Source: Kappaphycus alvarezii (Eukaryota > Rhodophyta > Florideophyceae > Gigartinales > Solieriaceae). From it: a DNA stretch of 64,000 bases. Below are positions 10,129-22,352 of the stretch, in pieces. The stretch is taken from assembly GCA_002205965.3 (NCBI GenBank), contig NADL03000492.1, forward strand, positions 1,240,001 through 1,304,000, given 5' to 3'. The notes beneath the pieces were generated by a model. It worked only from the letters and a program-made list of their open reading frames with translations. It did no database searches and was not told where the DNA came from. A program made the position numbers and the translations under genes. Every line of letters begins with the position of its first letter. Within the stretch, counting starts at the first letter, position 1.

Positions 10129-13100
10129 ATGGGTTCCGTCGCAAAAAATCCTCGATTTTTTGGCCTAGCGTTACTATCAATCCTATGGTCCCGCACCAAT
10201 CCTATTCATACCGTTCTGGACCTCGCTTCTGTCCACGTCATTAATGATTTCCTGTTCTCCGAGCATGGCGCTCCTGTCATCAATGGACAACAACTTCGAG
10301 GTAGTGTTTCGCTCGGAAGTCGTGCTCAAAGATTGATGGAACAGTAAAAAAAAATTTAGAGCCTTTTCTCCACGACTATGGACACAAATGCAGCGACGCC
10401 GAGAAAACATTGTGGATTTTGTACTTGCCGATCCGGACTTGAGTGGATTAATCTTCAAGATACCGTTCTATATCACTCCAGGTGAAGCTTTCCTCCTTTG
10501 TGAAACGACGTGCTGTACAAGTCGTTCCAATCCCGACCCGAAAACTTTTTGGCTTTACATTTCGATGTTCGGAACTTATCTTCAAAACGCCCTGTCTTTC
10601 AAACATACAATGAGTCAACCTCTTCTACAGATCTGGACGCAGTTCGAACTTATTTGTTCGTTGTTCCTTTGCATAAATCGGCTTTCAAGACTTACTTCAG
10701 CTGTCAAAGCTACTTCTCCGGCACAACCTCCAAAAAGGAAGACATGAAACGTCGCTTCAGATACGGGAACATCGCAAGACGCTTCGCAAGAAAGCTTCAT
10801 GGGTACTCACACCTACCTCTGTACGATATGGTATCCCTATGTGAACGAGGTAGTGTCCTGACCCCAGTCTTAAACCAAGCCTTAGAGTCAGCAGTCGCCA
10901 AGTGCACTACTTGTAAGGAGACTGGCAGGCCGTTTCGGCCCCAGAAAGTTTCCTAGGGAAGTATATTCTCGAGTTTCAACGATCATCTCTAAATCGATTT
11001 TGTTTTCTTCCCCGGCTTCGAAAACGTCTCTGTGCTCCACACCGCCGGTGTCCACACCGCATTTTCCGTCACTTCGCTACTTTGCTCTCGAGAAATGGAC
11101 GAAGTTGCAATAAAACTTGAGATACATTGGATTAACGCACATGGCGTCCCCAACAGGATCTCAGTTGATATCGAGTTCTTCAACCGCAAGCTTAGTGATG
11201 CTATTCGTTATTTCGGCATAAAGTTTGATCCCAGCCCCGCACGTCGCCATAACAAGCTTGGTGTCATCAGACGCAAGAACGCCGTGCTTCGTACTCTGGT
11301 TGAACGTTTGGTGAAGGACGCCGCAAACATCAGTACAACCCGTGGAGTAGTGTAGAACAGAGTTGAAGTGTTTTCGCATGCAACTTTCTTGGGTAATATG
11401 CTTTACGGGAGTAAGACAATGAGCAGCTTCGAACTTGCTAGGGGCTACACTACTTCGATAATCGGCCTTCCTCAATCCGAACTCTCCGATGTAGTACGAA
11501 AGGCTCTCGAAGAGCAGGTTGCAAGCAGGGCACTGAAGCCTATGCAAAAGTGTCAGGAAACGAACACAGTGTCTCAATATGATCTCAAACGTGGAGATAA
11601 GGTCTTCTACTTCAAGCGTGGCCCCAAGTTTGGAACATGGAAAAGTGGTTTCGTTCGCTCAACAACACCACATCTTGTGTTCATTTCCCGTAGCGAAGAC
11701 CATTCAGGTAAACCGGTGATGGCTGCATATGAAGACATTTGTCGAGTCCCTTCGTCGAGTTTCTTGCAAGAACTCGATAACATCAATTTCATCTTCCCTC
11801 GCAGCTACTCAGTTATCATTGAGGACTTTCAGGATCTTGTCCCTGATTCTACAGATAAGGCGCCTCAGATATTCCGAAAGCTCAACATGGATACAGAGAC
11901 ACATCTTGTAAAGCTCATTCGGGATGAGCCTGCTCCTTCTTACAAAGATTTTTTTTTTCTATTTAAAAAAATCTTTGTAAGAACTTAATCTGGCGAGCAC
12001 TGATGAAGTTGTCGAGATGGTGGAACAAGAGAGAGCCCTTTGGTCGCAGCAATATTCCTCACAATGTCCTTTGAATTCAAACAAAGGTTGGCCCATCAGC
12101 CAGCCAATACTAGAAATTTCATCCAAAGCAATCAAGCTTTGCAACTCCTTGTTCGCCACACAACATCATATCTCTAACCAATCGAGTAACAAGTATCAAG
12201 CAGTCAAGTTTAATCTGTCTTCTTCCCATGAGCTTCCTCAGCCGGAAAAGGACGCCGGTTCCTCAGCATCCTATCCACCACCTTCGCTTCCACACTCCCT
12301 CCAGTCTTCTGAGCAAGAGATACTTCGCAATATGTATAAGGTCCTTGGAGACAAGCCATCTAGCGAATTACAACAGCAGTTCGCTCCAAGATGGGTTTCG
12401 GACAAAGCTATCGAGGCAGAGAAGGACAATTATCGAAAGGCAGGGGCATACAAGGAAGTTGAATACAAGGAAATTCCCCCAATGCCAACATCATATCCTC
12501 TCACCACTTCTTCCAACTTCGTTTCTCCGCCGATGCAGGGAAGTTGAAACTAAAGTGCCGCTTGGTACCGCATGGTAACCGAGACAATGAGAAGCACACG
12601 GTCCGTACTGATTCCTCAAATGCATAGTTCGGCATCATCCGCGTCGTCCTCTCCACGGCTGCCATCCTTAAATTTCGTCTCGCTAGCATCGACATCAAGC
12701 ATGCTTACCTTTAAGCCGGGGATTTTCCGCGCGACGTCTCCATGAAACTTCCGAAGCGTTGGGCTTCCTCCTCACGTATGCTCTGGAAAATTCTCAAACC
12801 CGCATACGGAATTGTTATGTTCGGGCGTCTCTGGCAGCTAGTCGTTGAGGAAATGGATGAAGAATTACTTTATAGAAACCATCCCTGGTCTGCCACAGTT
12901 GTTTGTTCGATACAAGTCCGACCTCTCCATAAGCCTAGTTATGGCAAAGTCGCTGATGACTTACTTCTAGCCAGTAATTCGGACGCTATCCATTCCTTCC
13001 ACGACGCAATCCGGAAGCGATTGTCGGCAACTTCGTTTTCAACAAATACCTGGTCTTCAATCGCCTGTACACCCATCAAGAATCCGATTTTTCCGTCCAC

Positions 13101-13950
13101 GCTGATATGCAAGGGTACCTTGACAAGATTGAGGCTCTCCAAATCGCCCGGCCCCGTCGCAAGCAAGCCCCGGAACCAGTCGAACCTGACGAGTTAACAT
13201 CATACCAGGCACTGGCAGGGGCTTTGAACTTCCTCGGCCATGGCGTTTTTCCTCAAGCATCTTTCACGGCGAGCTACATCCAGCGTCAAGTCGGTCTTCT
13301 CTTTTTGTCACATCTACTCACCGCCAACTCAATGCTTGCCGAGCTCCGCAAACTCTCTCCGACAATCATCTTCTTTTCTCCAAAGTCCCTAGACAAACCT
13401 GCATGCCTCGCGCTCTCTGATGCTAGGCAAGGTTCAGCTTCCTATGGTCAAACGGGGTACCTGTCATGGATATTACTTCCAGAGGGGGGTGGTAATATCT
13501 TCCATGTCCTCGACTGGAGCAGCAGTAAGCAGGTACGAGTTAGCTTCTCCTCGATCGGAGCTGAGATTCTAGCTGCTGCGATTTCTGCAGATCGGGCATC
13601 TTTATTCGCAAACCGCATCGAAGCCGCACAAAAGAGTCCAGTGAAACTTCCTTTTGTCCTAACAGTCGACTCACACGGATTTTATTCGACAATCACCACA
13701 CTTCATCAGTGAGCCGACTATCGACTTCTCCCAACGGTCTCCCGTCTTGGTGATTCATTTGAGTCTGGAGAGACCACCACAATAAAGTGGGTCAGTGGTT
13801 AGCAAAATCTCACCGACGCATGAACGAATCGCAATGTTGTTACGTTCCGAAAGCTTAACGATGTAATATCATCTGGTCTTCTAAATCCAGACATCCTACG
13901 TCACGCAAAGTTCACCAAGGGAACGGCAATCAATGCCAAAGGCAGTTCGT
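10129..13950 (+). pseudogene. Ty1/copia retrotransposon pol, decayed
   Basis: Plus-strand remains of a copia polyprotein, in domain order. A protease-like scrap lies near 10170-10300. The integrase zinc-binding region is at about 10780-10956 (HGYSHLPLYDMVSLC and KCTTCKETGRPF). The integrase core is at 10990-11340, with the second Asp in ISVDIEFFN; the expected Glu after KLGV is Arg (GVIRRKNAVLR). The integrase C-terminal region is 11368-11950. Reverse transcriptase spans 12200-13200, with the active-site pair in KVADDLLLAS. Copia RNase H is 13230-13712 and the C-terminus runs to about 13950. At least six stops or frameshifts separate these blocks. A 19-bp perfect hairpin (11937-11983) disrupts the integrase-RT linker. 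No LTRs were found, so it is truncated or its LTRs have diverged beyond recognition. Confidence 0.85.
11937..11983. repeat. Perfect 19-bp inverted repeat, 9-nt loop
   Basis: Arms 11937-11955 and 11965-11983 are exact reverse complements around the loop tttctattt. It lies inside copia coding sequence and shifts its frame, so it arose after insertion of the element. Confidence 0.95.
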
Positions 13951-13959
13951 AGGTCTTCG

Positions 13960-15269
13960 TTACTCTTCATCGTACACCACTACCTTCTCCTTGGGTCTTT
14001 CCTTACGTCTCTGTGCTTCCAATCTTTTCTTCTTCCTTTCGCATCGAATTGCTACTGGGATTCTTCTGTTTTTCCTCCCTTTGAATGTCTTCTGCTTCTT
14101 CACCACTCTGACTTCCATCACCCTCTCCAACTCAAATGCATCTCCGACACATGCCCTCAATGCGCTTTCTCCCAGCTTCAGCGCAAAATGCTCCGCACCA
14201 TCGATTATCATTCGTCTCACCGCGTCAACGAAAACGACTTGGTCCACGGTCTCATCCATCTCGTCTCGTCCGTATATCTCCACAAGGTAGACACGTCCCG
14301 TCAGTCCTTCGAGCCAGGATTCATGTTAATCAAGCAACAGCTGGTCTTGTTTCGTCAAATGTTATCGTCCCATGTTCTTTTCTAACCACCGCTGCGCATC
14401 CGCAAGGCTCCGGGCTAAGATTGATCCTCGTCTTCTCCTTAAAGGGCTCGGATCGCATTTACGAAAGCAGCCCGCACGCACCCTCCGTGGGCTGAATAGC
14501 AAAAGACCGGCTGCTCTCTATTAATGAACGTCATCGTGAGTTTTCTTCTATCCCGTGACCCAGGACCACCCAATGTAACAAACTCATCCGGGTGCGCCCT
14601 GCAATAGTCGTCGAGCCAGTCCATGTACGCTGCTCCATTAATGGAAGATTGCTTGAGCTCAACAAGGGTTCCTCCCACAATCCCGTCACTTAGTGCTTCC
14701 AATTCGCTCGTCACTGGACCTCCAACATCTGTTGTGTACGCCGGCTGCACCTCGAGGGTGTAGAAGTCGACCTCTCAAAACGTCTTCCTCCCTGCGACCT
14801 TCTTTGCGGCGCGTAACACCTGTCAGCCACGTAAATCTTTACCCTTCCGCATACCACCATCAACCGCCTTAACTTGGTATCTTGTTGTTTTTTCTTCGTA
14901 AGCCCTTGTGTTATTGTCCTGTAGCAGACCAAGACGAAGAATATCCTTCACTGTGAATGTCTTTCCAACTCGCTCACGCATTCAGGCCACGATTACCCCA
15001 GCTTCATCTCTCTTCAACCCCATGCGGAACGCAGTCGTGAACATCTGTATCCAAATGTTGTCCACAAACACTTCTACCTCTGTATACTCCGCTTCTACTT
15101 CGGCCAATCGTATTGCTGCGATGGACATCACTGCCCCCACAATCGTCAGCTCAAGTCCCTCACGAGCACGCCTTACGCCGCCCGTACCCTGGCCTTGGCA
15201 CTCTGCAGGTTGCAGGCGACGCACCCAGCACGCGTTCAAGATTTGTGAGGTAGAAGGGGAAGCATCCAT
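13960..15269 (-). pseudogene. Unrecognised broken coding region
   Basis: Several minus-strand frames follow one another: 15269-14982, 14932-14711, 14750-14439 and 14283-13960. They read like pieces of one protein of about 430 residues broken by stops and frameshifts. Visible traits are an Ala/Glu-rich N-terminal part, a middle part with AAYMDWLDDYCRAHPDEFVT, and a strongly basic C-terminus (QKTFKGRKNRRIPVAIRC, then KKKRLEAQRRKERPKEK). The last frame continues upstream of its Met through HESWLEGLTGRVYLVEIYG, after one TAA. I do not recognise the family. It lies tail to tail with the copia remnant; it could be a host gene or an extra gene carried by a transposon. Confidence 0.4.
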
Positions 15270-16467
15270 GTTGTTTGGTTACTCGCTGGAGGTAGTCGCA
15301 AACGTAATTTGATCGAGGTAGTTGGCAAGGAAAGCAAAGATAAGAACTACGGTTCACTGAAGAGAGAGAGATGATCCACTGTAGGGTTCGCACTTGAGCA
15401 GTAGAAGGTCGCGTAGATAACTCCGTGGAAAATGACTGTCCAGGTAATCAACTGAAGTGAGTGGGTAGTCGGAAGTGACGTCGGAAGTGTACCGATGTGA
15501 CGCTGGTCGTCGACGAGAACTTCTTTCGAGCTACAACGGGTATTTATGTGGTTGGCCTGCCATCCAAAAAATGTGGGAATTCAGGCCAACGGGGGGTGTG
15601 TGGCATTTCCCAATTTAGGGTTGGAATTCCCAGCGTCGGTTAACCGCCAAAAATAATTACAGTATATATTTTCCGCAGTGCGCGCGCGGAGTCCTCCAAA
15701 TTTTCCAGCCACTGTTCGTTATAAACTGACAAGCAACCTGAGTCGTCCTAACTCTCCGGGGGTAAGCGCTTGTTACCCTTTCCACCTCGCCGGCCCCACA
15801 ATTTTCCGACCATCTCGTATCTACCGCTCCCCTATCCCTTACAGCACTGCTTACTGCCGGGGTATCCTTACTCCCTCTACCACTCGCGCAATCGAACCAG
15901 GTACAAACCATCCCTTCACTTCGCTCCCCGCATCGGTTCCCCATATCGTCGCAGTGTCCGCACAGTGCAGCACTCTATCGCCATCGCTCCCGGTTACAAA
16001 AATTAATCAGGGAACCGGGAATGTGACTTGTAGTGCTACTGTACTACAAAAGACACTGTAAGCCCTGCACAGTACAGTATCCTGGATTTACCTAACGGCG
16101 CACTCGCCGGAGAGGATACTTAACTAGACCCGCTGCAATTACAGAGTTTAAACTCTTACGCAAAGATTTCGGAAATAGATGTGACTAGCATATAATCATA
16201 TTTGTTGCACGGGATTAATTTCTGCAATGGACTGTGGCAATAATTAAAAATAGCCACCCTTCATCCCTAATCATTAAAGCACCCCAATTTCCCCCTGCCA
16301 TTAAAAAATGTGCCACGATAGTGAAATTGCATCTGCAATTCCAAAATTGACAGTTTGGAAGGCGTACTACTTTTCGCGGGAAAGTTATTTAGCGGTACCA
16401 TCCCATTCTAAAGATGATGCTCCCACCATCCCTTTTAAAATTTGTGGATTTACTTTACTTTACCTCC
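15270..16467. other. No supportable gene
   Basis: Frames on both strands at 15657-16061 overlap and lack any domain. The spacer is moderately GC-rich and becomes AT-rich toward 16300. Small TACAGTA motifs occur near 16040-16080. Confidence 0.5.
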
Positions 16468-17230
16468 ATGAATCCCCTTTCCTCTTCTGATGCATCCTCT
16501 AACCCCATCTCGATCCCCGAGGGACTTTGGGCACAAGACCAAGAGCTCACAGCAGCAATTCCCTCACAGAAATCGCCTCGGAAGAATGCAGGTCGCCGGC
16601 CGAAGTTCACAAAATCGGACGATCTAATTATTGTGCGCGAAGTTGAGGAAGCCAAGGCAAACCTCACAGGGTTTGTAGAAATTACGAATCTTTTTGGGAA
16701 GCCGCTGCGAATGCCGCCGAGGACAAGAACCTTTCCCAAGCCTTGACCGGTAAAAACATACGGGATCTGTACAACAAGACACAAGAGTGCTATAGTAAAG
16801 CCGATGCAGCCGATAGAGGTCTTCCGGGGGTTAATGGGGGGTTTGGAAAACGGAGGAGCTTCTGAGTTTGATTGCTGAAACGCGCAACGACTTGGAGAAA
16901 GAGTAAATTACGTGGAAAAAAGCAGAAGCGAAGAAAGGTCAAGGAAATAGGCGCATTGGAAGGGATAGAGCTACTCTTTTCCTATTTCGGAAGCAAGTAT
17001 TGCCCCCTTGAAGGCCACGACAGCAACACAGAAGAGAATGATAGAATGAAGCGCCGTTCTGAGAACAAGACATGGAAAGTTGACGCCGAGAGTGAGGTTT
17101 GACAGCTTGGAGAGGTATTAAAAGAAGCGGACATGGCTCGCACTCAGCTAGAGAAGAAACAATTTTAGTTTGAACGAAATATATTCAACTTTGAACGCTA
17201 AGAGAAAAGGAACGCGGAGTTCAAAACAAG
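16468..17230 (+). pseudogene. SANT/Myb-like DNA-binding protein, frameshifted
   Basis: The Met at 16468 opens a Ser-rich leader, followed by a SANT/Myb-like segment (GRRPKFTKSDDLIIVREV, then EEAKANLTGFVEITNLFG). At about 16700 the frame must shift by one base to continue into EAAANAAEDKNLSQALTG and NIRDLYNKTQECYSKADA. The sequence has GGG where a fourth G would keep the frame. After a glycine-rich linker and another shift, TEELLSLIAETRNDLEKE and further Lys/Glu-rich coiled-coil scraps extend to about 17230. Proteins of this type are usually many-copy and linked to transposons in fungi and oomycetes, which is family knowledge, not shown here. Its role would be sequence-specific DNA binding. 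It is non-functional as written. Confidence 0.55.
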
Positions 17231-19049
17231 CTTGATCCTGAATAGTTCAGTATTTTTATCAGTGCTTTGGAGCAATCCAAAAAGTTGACTTCTACGTGTT
17301 TGAAAGGAAATTTTCCCAGAAAGATTGGTTCCCTTCAACCTAAAATTTGCTCGAGACCCTCCGGAGGGAGTAGTATCCCTCGGGCCCCAGCTTTGGGGGC
17401 CTCCCCCGCAAGCGCCCACCGGGGCTCCGCCCGGGACCCGTTTTTGGGTTTCCCTATACCTCTCTGAATTGACAAAAGTAAAACGCATTTAATTATCTTT
17501 GTGGCTAACTTATTACTCTAAGGGAGGCGGTGAACGCTTAAAATACTGCGCAACTGTGTATGAATGTAGGTAATTACGCAAGTTGGTCAGTGGCAACGGC
17601 GCATTGTACATTTATGCGAATGAAGACTAACTGGTTCGCATCTTTCTTTTGTAGTCTACAGTTGATCAATAAAGCTGCACCTCTTTGAAGTACCATTCAA
17701 CTGTTACGATTCCTTTCGGCATCGCTATGTTGAATGCCTTCTGTGTATCGTTCAGAGCAGATCCTTGGAATTGTGTTTCCAGAATAGCACGATTGTTATA
17801 TCCGCTGTTGCCATATAATGCATACTGGATGACAAATGTGAGAGATGGCAAACACTCTTCTGGTCCACTACGAACGCATAACATCCAATCATTACAATGA
17901 CCTTATATTTGACCAGATGCGTGCAAAATTAACCCATCAGGTGTGATGACTGCTTGCCATTTCAAAGAGAATTCCTTTTGTGCCCGTTGTAAGCTATGTT
18001 CTGTAATGCATTATTCATATTATGTTCTTTAATGTATTATTAATTGGAAGAGCATTAGCTATCCCTGTTCCATCAATATATCCAAACGCTGTTTCCAAAC
18101 CGCACTATTTATCCTCAATCGACGCTGTGTAGTCCACAATTCGCGGGCCCAGGAAATTTGGAGATACATTTCCCGAAATCAAGTGTCCTCAGACATTTAT
18201 CCCGTGAATTGCGCCAATCCCTTCCATAGTACTTCCGAGAGGTATGTTGTATGGCGGCCAAATAGTATTTACATGTCTCTGCACCTAGCAGGAGTAGAAA
18301 GGTGCCTCAGGACTACGCAGGTAGAAATTAAAGGACTTATTGCGTATCTGTTTCTACTAGTTCGTTCTTTTTTCCAGTGAAATACTTGAATCATCCGAAC
18401 TACGTCAACTTCCTTGAAGCGGAACAATGATAGGAAGCAAGCGTCGGTCAGACCATTAAAGTTGAAGGTGAAACGGGACGTTGATATTCGGTTAGAACGC
18501 TGTAAGTAGCGCCTGTGTTAATTGCGCTCCCGCAGTTAACGCTCCGCTACGCGCGGCAGTACAACTAAATGGGAACAAACGGAATGAGGACAGTTGCTGC
18601 GTTGCCGTGCAATAGTAATGAGGGCAGATCTGAGGCTTCCGCATTGAGCAGCCGTATTGCGAATCTTGTGGTCGCACTGACGCCCGCTCGGATACCCAAT
18701 CTGAGGATTGAGTGCGAGGATCTTTGCCTAGGATCTATGCTAATACTCAAAAGTTGGTCATATCTAAAAAGCGCAAATATCATTTTTTAATATTTCTTTG
18801 AAGGTTTCACTGCACTAATATTAGTAAAATCATTGTCATAAAATTGCAGAAATCTACTAGAGTAAAACCCTGAATTGCCAGAGTCCTCACCAAAGAATTA
18901 TCCATCTTTCATCATCTTGCATTACAAGCGTTTTGGGAACCCCATGTTACCTAATTTCATACCAGTACAATATGGACTGCATAGTACAGTTCTGCATAAC
19001 TTGTGCAAGTTTAAGCACGGAGTATTTTTTGCTTTACTATAGAACCATC
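17231..19049. other. Gene-free spacer with a GC-rich island
   Basis: No coding signal was found except the structured GC-rich block at about 17345-17452, listed in the findings. The rest is AT-rich with short random frames. Confidence 0.5.
17345..17452. other. GC-rich, hairpin-prone island
   Basis: About 108 bp is very GC-rich in AT-rich surroundings. It contains self-complementary blocks such as ccctccggaggg and gggccccagctttggggg, and ends in gggacccgtttttgggt. No protein, tRNA or rRNA signature was recognised. It could be a structured RNA, the tip of a repeat, or transferred DNA. Confidence 0.5.
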
Positions 19050-19700
19050 CCACAAGCCTCGTACGTCGCTTCGAATCTACAACAAAAACTTTCTTGTATT
19101 AAGGTACAGAATATCTCCGGGTCCAACACTATGGTTAAGGAACTTGAAAAGTTAGATTCGACAATAGCTTTCCAAAAAACCTAAAAAGAAACTTTTAAGA
19201 GCTGACTTATGGACATTCTCTGACGCATCTTTCAACATTAACTCCTCGCAAGAATATGGACAGAGTGGTATTATTACTAGAATTTGCTTTCCGCATGAAT
19301 TTGAAAGACAAATTTACCATTGATTGACTTGACGACTGAAGCAGAGCAGAGTTATTTATTCATCATATAGAGCGTAATTACTGGCCTGATCGGACGCAGA
19401 TGACCGAGGTTACTATCTAGACATATCCTTGTGAGCACTTGCCCCACGGGAAAATATCAAGTACACACTGAAAATCGATTTTAGAGGGCTCTACGAAAAA
19501 ATAACTACTCTGCATGAGAGAAAATAGTATCGACTGAGGCCAAAGGTTGTGAAAATATGTAATAGCTTCGAAGCCAAAGAATTGGACATGACATGCTGAA
19601 ATAGATACCCGGCAGCCAAAGTATTGCCGAGGCTTTGGAAAAGCGGAACCTTGCATCTCACAGATTACTCAACAAAATTACAACCTCTGTTTATTTGTAC
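19050..19700 (+). pseudogene. Ty1/copia RNase H fragment, decayed
   Basis: In the plus strand, ADLWTFSDASFNINSSQEYG matches the first RNase H strand of copia elements (the equivalent in the intact element is LYLRVYSDGSFADNADLSTQ). Downstream, after stops, are weak matches to the C-terminal region of the same domain (EAKELDMTC and LPRLWKSGTLHLTD, compared with EEMKISDVAWIR and NRIIDEGICKHL of the copia element ending at 45906). Upstream, KELEKLDSTIAF fits the RT-RNase H linker. Only this end of the element remains; no LTR was seen. Confidence 0.5.
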
Positions 19701-21976
19701 ATCTCACTCAGAAATTCCTACGAACTGGATATTGAAACTTGATTTTAAACAAGTAGTGCAACGTTTCAATTCAAAAGTAACGTTCACGATTGTTCAGGCG
19801 ACTACGGGGAGTGTCAAATGCACTGATCGCCACGAAAAACACGGCTGGGGTCTACAAAGTTCGAGCACTACTAAGGCCACAGGCGATAGCATAGTATCAT
19901 ACCAGCATAGCAGCGCACCACCATGTCATTGTACCAACAAGCGCGAAAGCATACAAGAATACCAACATAGCGTCATACCAGCACATCAGCTTACCAACTT
20001 ATCCACATGCCAGAATATTGAAAAAGACACAATGTAACTAGCACAGCTGCGTACATTGCACAAAAGCCCAACACCAAAGCCAAATGTCGCTACAAACGGA
20101 CAGAAAAAACCATCGCAGATAGCAGTGGCAGCAATTTTGTACCAACAAACCAGTAACCGTTCAAAACTGCAACCAAACAGTTAGAACAAAAACGAAAACA
20201 TTCTACAAAGTGAGTTGAAACTCGTTAAATTTAGAGCTGCCAAAGTAACTGTGTGCCAAAACATCCCGAGAAAAAGCGTGATGATGGTTTGAATTGGACA
20301 GCACATTAGTGCTTAGGCCGCTAATAATGCGAACTTTGAGGAAAGGGAAGTGATGAGAAGAAGCTCGACACATCCTACACTTCACAAAGAGAAATACCGG
20401 GCTTCGTGCCAGTACTCTTCGCCTGTACCATCCTATTCCTTTCAATTCAGCTGGCCGCAAAGTAAACTGAGTTTTTTTTTTAATTTTTAAGGAAACTTTT
20501 CTGTTCATAAATATATTATCCGACTCACTGTGTTTCATGTGTTTTGATTTTTACTCTCCCCTGCTCACACCCTACCTAGATCCATCTCTCTAGAAACATG
20601 AGTGGTGACAGCAGCATCATACTTTACTTATACGAAGATGATGAAGATTAATCCTGTCCCTCCTATGCGTTGATGGTAATAGCACAGCGGGCAAAAATCT
20701 GTACCGGGCTTCAACTTGTGCGATGAACTCAGGCCTACTGATTCTGGGTGAGATAGGTAATAGCAGGAGAGAGGGAGTCTACTCGTGGAACACACTAGAA
20801 TAAAAATTCGAGCCCCCTCGAGCTCCTGCGCATCCGACATCTGTCACTCTTTAAGAATATAGAAGTCTTTTATGGATCAAAGTTTGAAGGTTTAAGTCAA
20901 ATTTTTTTCCTAAAATTGCGCTCCGTGCTCGTTCGGGCGCTGAAAGACAAGCTTTTGAGAGGACATCTAAACTCACTGCGTTGCTTCAACTGCTAGCTCG
21001 CATCATGTATGGCAAAGGAGGTAACGGATTGCGGCATTAGAGCAGTGGGTGGAACTATAGCCGTAAATCTCTGAATAACGATTTGTTACATGTTTGTACA
21101 ATTATAAATGATATGATAAGTGATAAAATGCTTAGACCAGTAATCTTCATCGAATTATTCTTCGAAACCGGATCCTAGAGCTAACAGAATGCATTGGACA
21201 TGTTTATCGTACGCTCTGTAGCATTAATAGACAGGTTGCAGCGATTAATCGATTTTTTACAACATAGGAAAGAAATCTACTGTTTCAACAAAGAAGGGGA
21301 TATAGATCATGACGACATGTTCAGTTTTATAGATAATGGATACGGGGACATCTTCTACGATAGCCGCTTTTTTGGGCTATTGATGTTGGAATCAACTGGC
21401 TAGACTATTTGTCATTCGGTGAAGAGATCCAAGAGTTTCTCGAATACCTTTTTGGCGATCCAGGTTATCTGGGACTGGACCACGTCATTTTGCGCAGAAA
21501 TGACAATATAGAAACACCCTACGTGGATCAAAATCTAGTATCGCGGGCTTTAAATAGGCTACATGCTAGATATATTGCGGCAGTCTAATGGGATACCTCT
21601 GGATTGAAAAACGAGAATCGCAGGTTTATGAGCATATGTCCTAAAAGATGGGCGACATTTGCAGTACTATTCCATTCTGTAGCAATCCTGACCAATTTTA
21701 CCATAAAATTTTTGTTCTACCGTTTTTGCATCTTTCCGATGCAAAAACGGTAGAATACGCTTGCAGTCCAGTACTGTATATATACTGTACTGCGCCGTGC
21801 GGCCGGGTACAGTGCGTAATTTATACCCCTGGATATTCTGCAAACAGTACTGTGTCTCCCAGCTAGGGAGAGAAAAGAGAGAGAAGGAGGGAACCAGAGA
21901 CGAAGAGTGAAAGACAGAGTGAGAGAGTGAGAGACAGTAAGAATGAGGGATCAAGGAAGAGAGCTGAAAGGAGAGA
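19701..21976. other. Gene-poor spacer
   Basis: No domain-bearing frame. A loose, imperfect repeat of units such as ataccagcatag lies at 19900-19990. The plus-strand frame 21194-21403 (69 residues) has no recognisable feature. A perfect 18-bp hairpin is at 21715-21755 and a TACTGTA cluster at about 21771-21793. Confidence 0.5.
21715..21755. repeat. Perfect 18-bp inverted repeat, 5-nt loop
   Basis: Arms 21715-21732 and 21738-21755 are exact complements around the loop tttcc. It lies about 220 bp outside the 3' LTR of the copia element at 21977. Confidence 0.95.
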
Positions 21977-22285
21977 TGGTGGTGAGGGACTTTACGCTGG
22001 CAGAACATGGAGATATGCCGGGGCTTATATAGACCTCTAGGCGAGTCGATAGGTTCTTCCGGACGATCGAAGGAAGTTTCCAGAAGCCATATAGGCGAAG
22101 ATGGGAGGGCAAACCTTAAAACTTCTTGGGCCGATATAAAAAAGATCAGCTCAAGCTTATAGCACTGTGAAGTGCGTAACCACAACGGTCAAGTTCTAGG
22201 TTTTAAATTAAACTACAGTAAAAGACACCTCTAAGCCTCTTTGCTAGCTGAAAGCTGTCAGCAGAGGCAACAGAAAGTAATTGCA
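21977..22285 (-). repeat. 3' LTR of copia element
   Basis: About 309 bp matching 26799-27108 in the same orientation, with moderate divergence. It contains a TATATAAG box on the minus strand at 22024-22031. The inner limit could extend to 22291 if the LTR starts TGTTAC. Confidence 0.75.
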
Positions 22286-22352
22286 GTAACACGCCCCCTC
22301 AAACTAAAACCGACCACAATAGCGCCCCCTCAATCTGAAATCGATACAGTAT

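Noticed and set aside
15890-15930. Sequence loosely like part of a tRNA (ctctaccactcgcgcaatcgaac)
   Set aside because: No cloverleaf could be built and no acceptor stem pairs; I found no convincing tRNA anywhere in the window.
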